A DNA stretch of 64,000 bases from the NCBI RefSeq assembly GCF_002813375.1, contig NZ_PHUJ01000003.1:2604001-2668000 (forward strand). Direction: 5' to 3'. Below, piece by piece: positions 63,228 through 64,000 of this stretch. Position numbers and translations under genes: made by a program. Each line of letters opens with the position of its first letter. Position 1 is the first letter of the stretch. This DNA comes from Pseudonocardia alni (GTDB taxonomy: Bacteria > Actinomycetota > Actinomycetes > Mycobacteriales > Pseudonocardiaceae). The notes beneath the pieces are model-generated. The model searched no databases. It had not been told where the DNA came from and saw only the letters and a list, made by a program, of their open reading frames with translations.

Positions 63228-64000
63228 TCAGGCCGCGAGGCGCTCCGGGGCCGCGGCGCGGAGCACGTCGCCGTAGTGAGCGAGCAGCTCGTCGCCGACC
63301 GCGGTCCAGGTGCGGCGCAGCACCGACTGGCGGGCGGCCAGGCCGAACTCCCGGTTGCGCTGCGGCTCGCACAGTGCGGCGACCGCCCCGACCAGCTCGC
63401 GGTCGGCGGCGTCGGTGGCCGGGTCGCCGGGCTCCCCGCCGTCGGGGCGGGGTGCCACGAGGTAACCGGTGCGGTCGGGCAGCACGAGGTCGCGCGGGCC
63501 GCCCGCGTCGGGCGCGACCACCGGGACGCCCGAGGCGAGTGCCTCCTGCACGGCCTGGCAGAACGTCTCGGCCTGGCCGGTGTGGACGAACACGTCGAGG
63601 CTGGCGTAGATCTGCGCGAGCTCGTCGCCGCCGCGGTGCCCGAGGAACGCCGCCGAGGGCAGCCGCTCGCGCAGCCCGTCGGCGCTGGGGCCGTCGCCGA
63701 CGACGACCAGCCGTGTCCCGGGCAGCTCCCCCAGCACGGCGAGCCGCTCGACCTGCTTCTCCGGGGCGAGGCGGCCGACGAAGCCGACGAGCCGCTCGCC
63801 GTTCGGGGCGAGCCGGCCGCGCAGTGCGTCGCTGCGCCTGGACGGGGTGAACCGGCGGGTGTCGACGCCGCGCGCCCACTGGTGCACCCGCGGGACGCCG
63901 CGCTCGCGCAGGGCCCCGGTCGCCCAGCTCGACGGCGCGAGGGTCCGGTCGGCCAGGCCGTGCAGCCGGCAGGTCCAGCGCCACGCGGCCCGCGCGGTCA
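63228..64000 (-). CDS. Glycosyltransferase family 4, MgtA-like mannosyltransferase, start beyond window
   Basis: The C-terminal ~257 residues are visible; the gene enters from the right edge. The GT-B C-terminal domain has LVGFVGRLAPEKQVERLAVL, RLVVVGDGPSADGLRERL, 'VFVHTGQAETFCQAVQEAL' and 'VPVVAPDAGGPRDLVLPDR', the donor-binding E-x7-E type region. Its placement next to menG matches mycobacterial mgtA, a GDP-mannose-dependent mannosyltransferase acting on glycolipids, so the same role is likely. The acceptor domain is out of view. Confidence 0.85.
   Translation of the reverse strand, partial: TARAAWRWTCRLHGLADRTLAPSSWATGALRERGVPRVHQWARGVDTRRFTPSRRSDALRGRLAPNGERLVGFVGRLAPEKQVERLAVLGELPGTRLVVVGDGPSADGLRERLPSAAFLGHRGGDELAQIYASLDVFVHTGQAETFCQAVQEALASGVPVVAPDAGGPRDLVLPDRTGYLVAPRPDGGEPGDPATDAADRELVGAVAALCEPQRNREFGLAARQSVLRRTWTAVGDELLAHYGDVLRAAAPERLAA

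Overview
The window is high-GC, densely coded actinobacterial chromosome, probably Pseudonocardiales and most like Pseudonocardia. The main indications are an F420/NDMA-type oxidoreductase background, a mycobacterial-type HadA/HadB pair, an MRF-type GTPase in a zinc-free ribosomal protein cluster, a complete 14-gene menaquinone-type complex I operon, and the MgtA-MenG / GrcC / HtpX neighbourhood also seen in Mycobacterium. Many genes have GTG starts and leaderless-looking promoters. No phage, insertion sequence, integrase, CRISPR array or biosynthetic cluster is visible.

Layout. 1-6.5 kb is accessory: the 5' part of a TetR regulator, a scar where a truncated aldehyde dehydrogenase abuts a truncated F420-type luciferase-like gene, an NDMA-dependent alcohol dehydrogenase, a divergent two-component pair, an SCP2 protein and an alpha-methylacyl-CoA racemase. 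6.5-10.9 kb is core information processing on the minus strand: tRNA-Thr, tRNA-Met, rpmG (zinc form), hadA-hadB, tRNA-Trp, secE, nusG, rplK, rplA. 11.0-13.5 kb is a zinc-starvation island: rpmG2-rpsR2-rpmB2-rpsN2 leftward and mrf-rpmF rightward from a shared intergenic region holding a Zur-type box. 13.5-28.7 kb is mixed metabolism: a large LuxR-family ATPase regulator, a fatty-acid CoA ligase behind a small leader ORF, TenA, a serine hydrolase, a methyltransferase, patatin, tandem GNAT, CocE/NonD hydrolase and a small secreted protein. 28.7-30.1 kb is a poorly coding stretch with a frameshifted GNAT pseudogene. 30.1-32.5 kb is a divergent anti-sigma-kinase-like protein and GAF/PP2C phosphatase pair. 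32.8-43 kb holds tRNA-Tyr, yajQ, amidase, htpX, thioesterase, enoyl-CoA hydratase, korAB and a sunset-domain-like protein.

43-64 kb is the respiratory block: rarD, a trans-polyprenyl diphosphate synthase (quinone side chain), nuoA-N as one minus-strand operon with mostly 4-base overlaps, a Rex-like operator upstream of nuoA, then menG (last menaquinone methylation), a small unknown gene and an MgtA-like glycosyltransferase that leaves the window. KorAB supplies reduced ferredoxin, complex I oxidises NADH, and the prenyl synthase plus MenG make the quinone it reduces. Regulation by the NADH/NAD+ ratio is suggested by the Rex-like site.

The best regulatory leads are the Zur-type box between the divergent zinc-free ribosomal operons, the Rex-like box before nuoA, a 45-base near-palindrome between menG and nuoA, and the coupled leader ORF before the CoA ligase. 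I did not find a convincingly new multi-gene system; most of the window is explained by known families.
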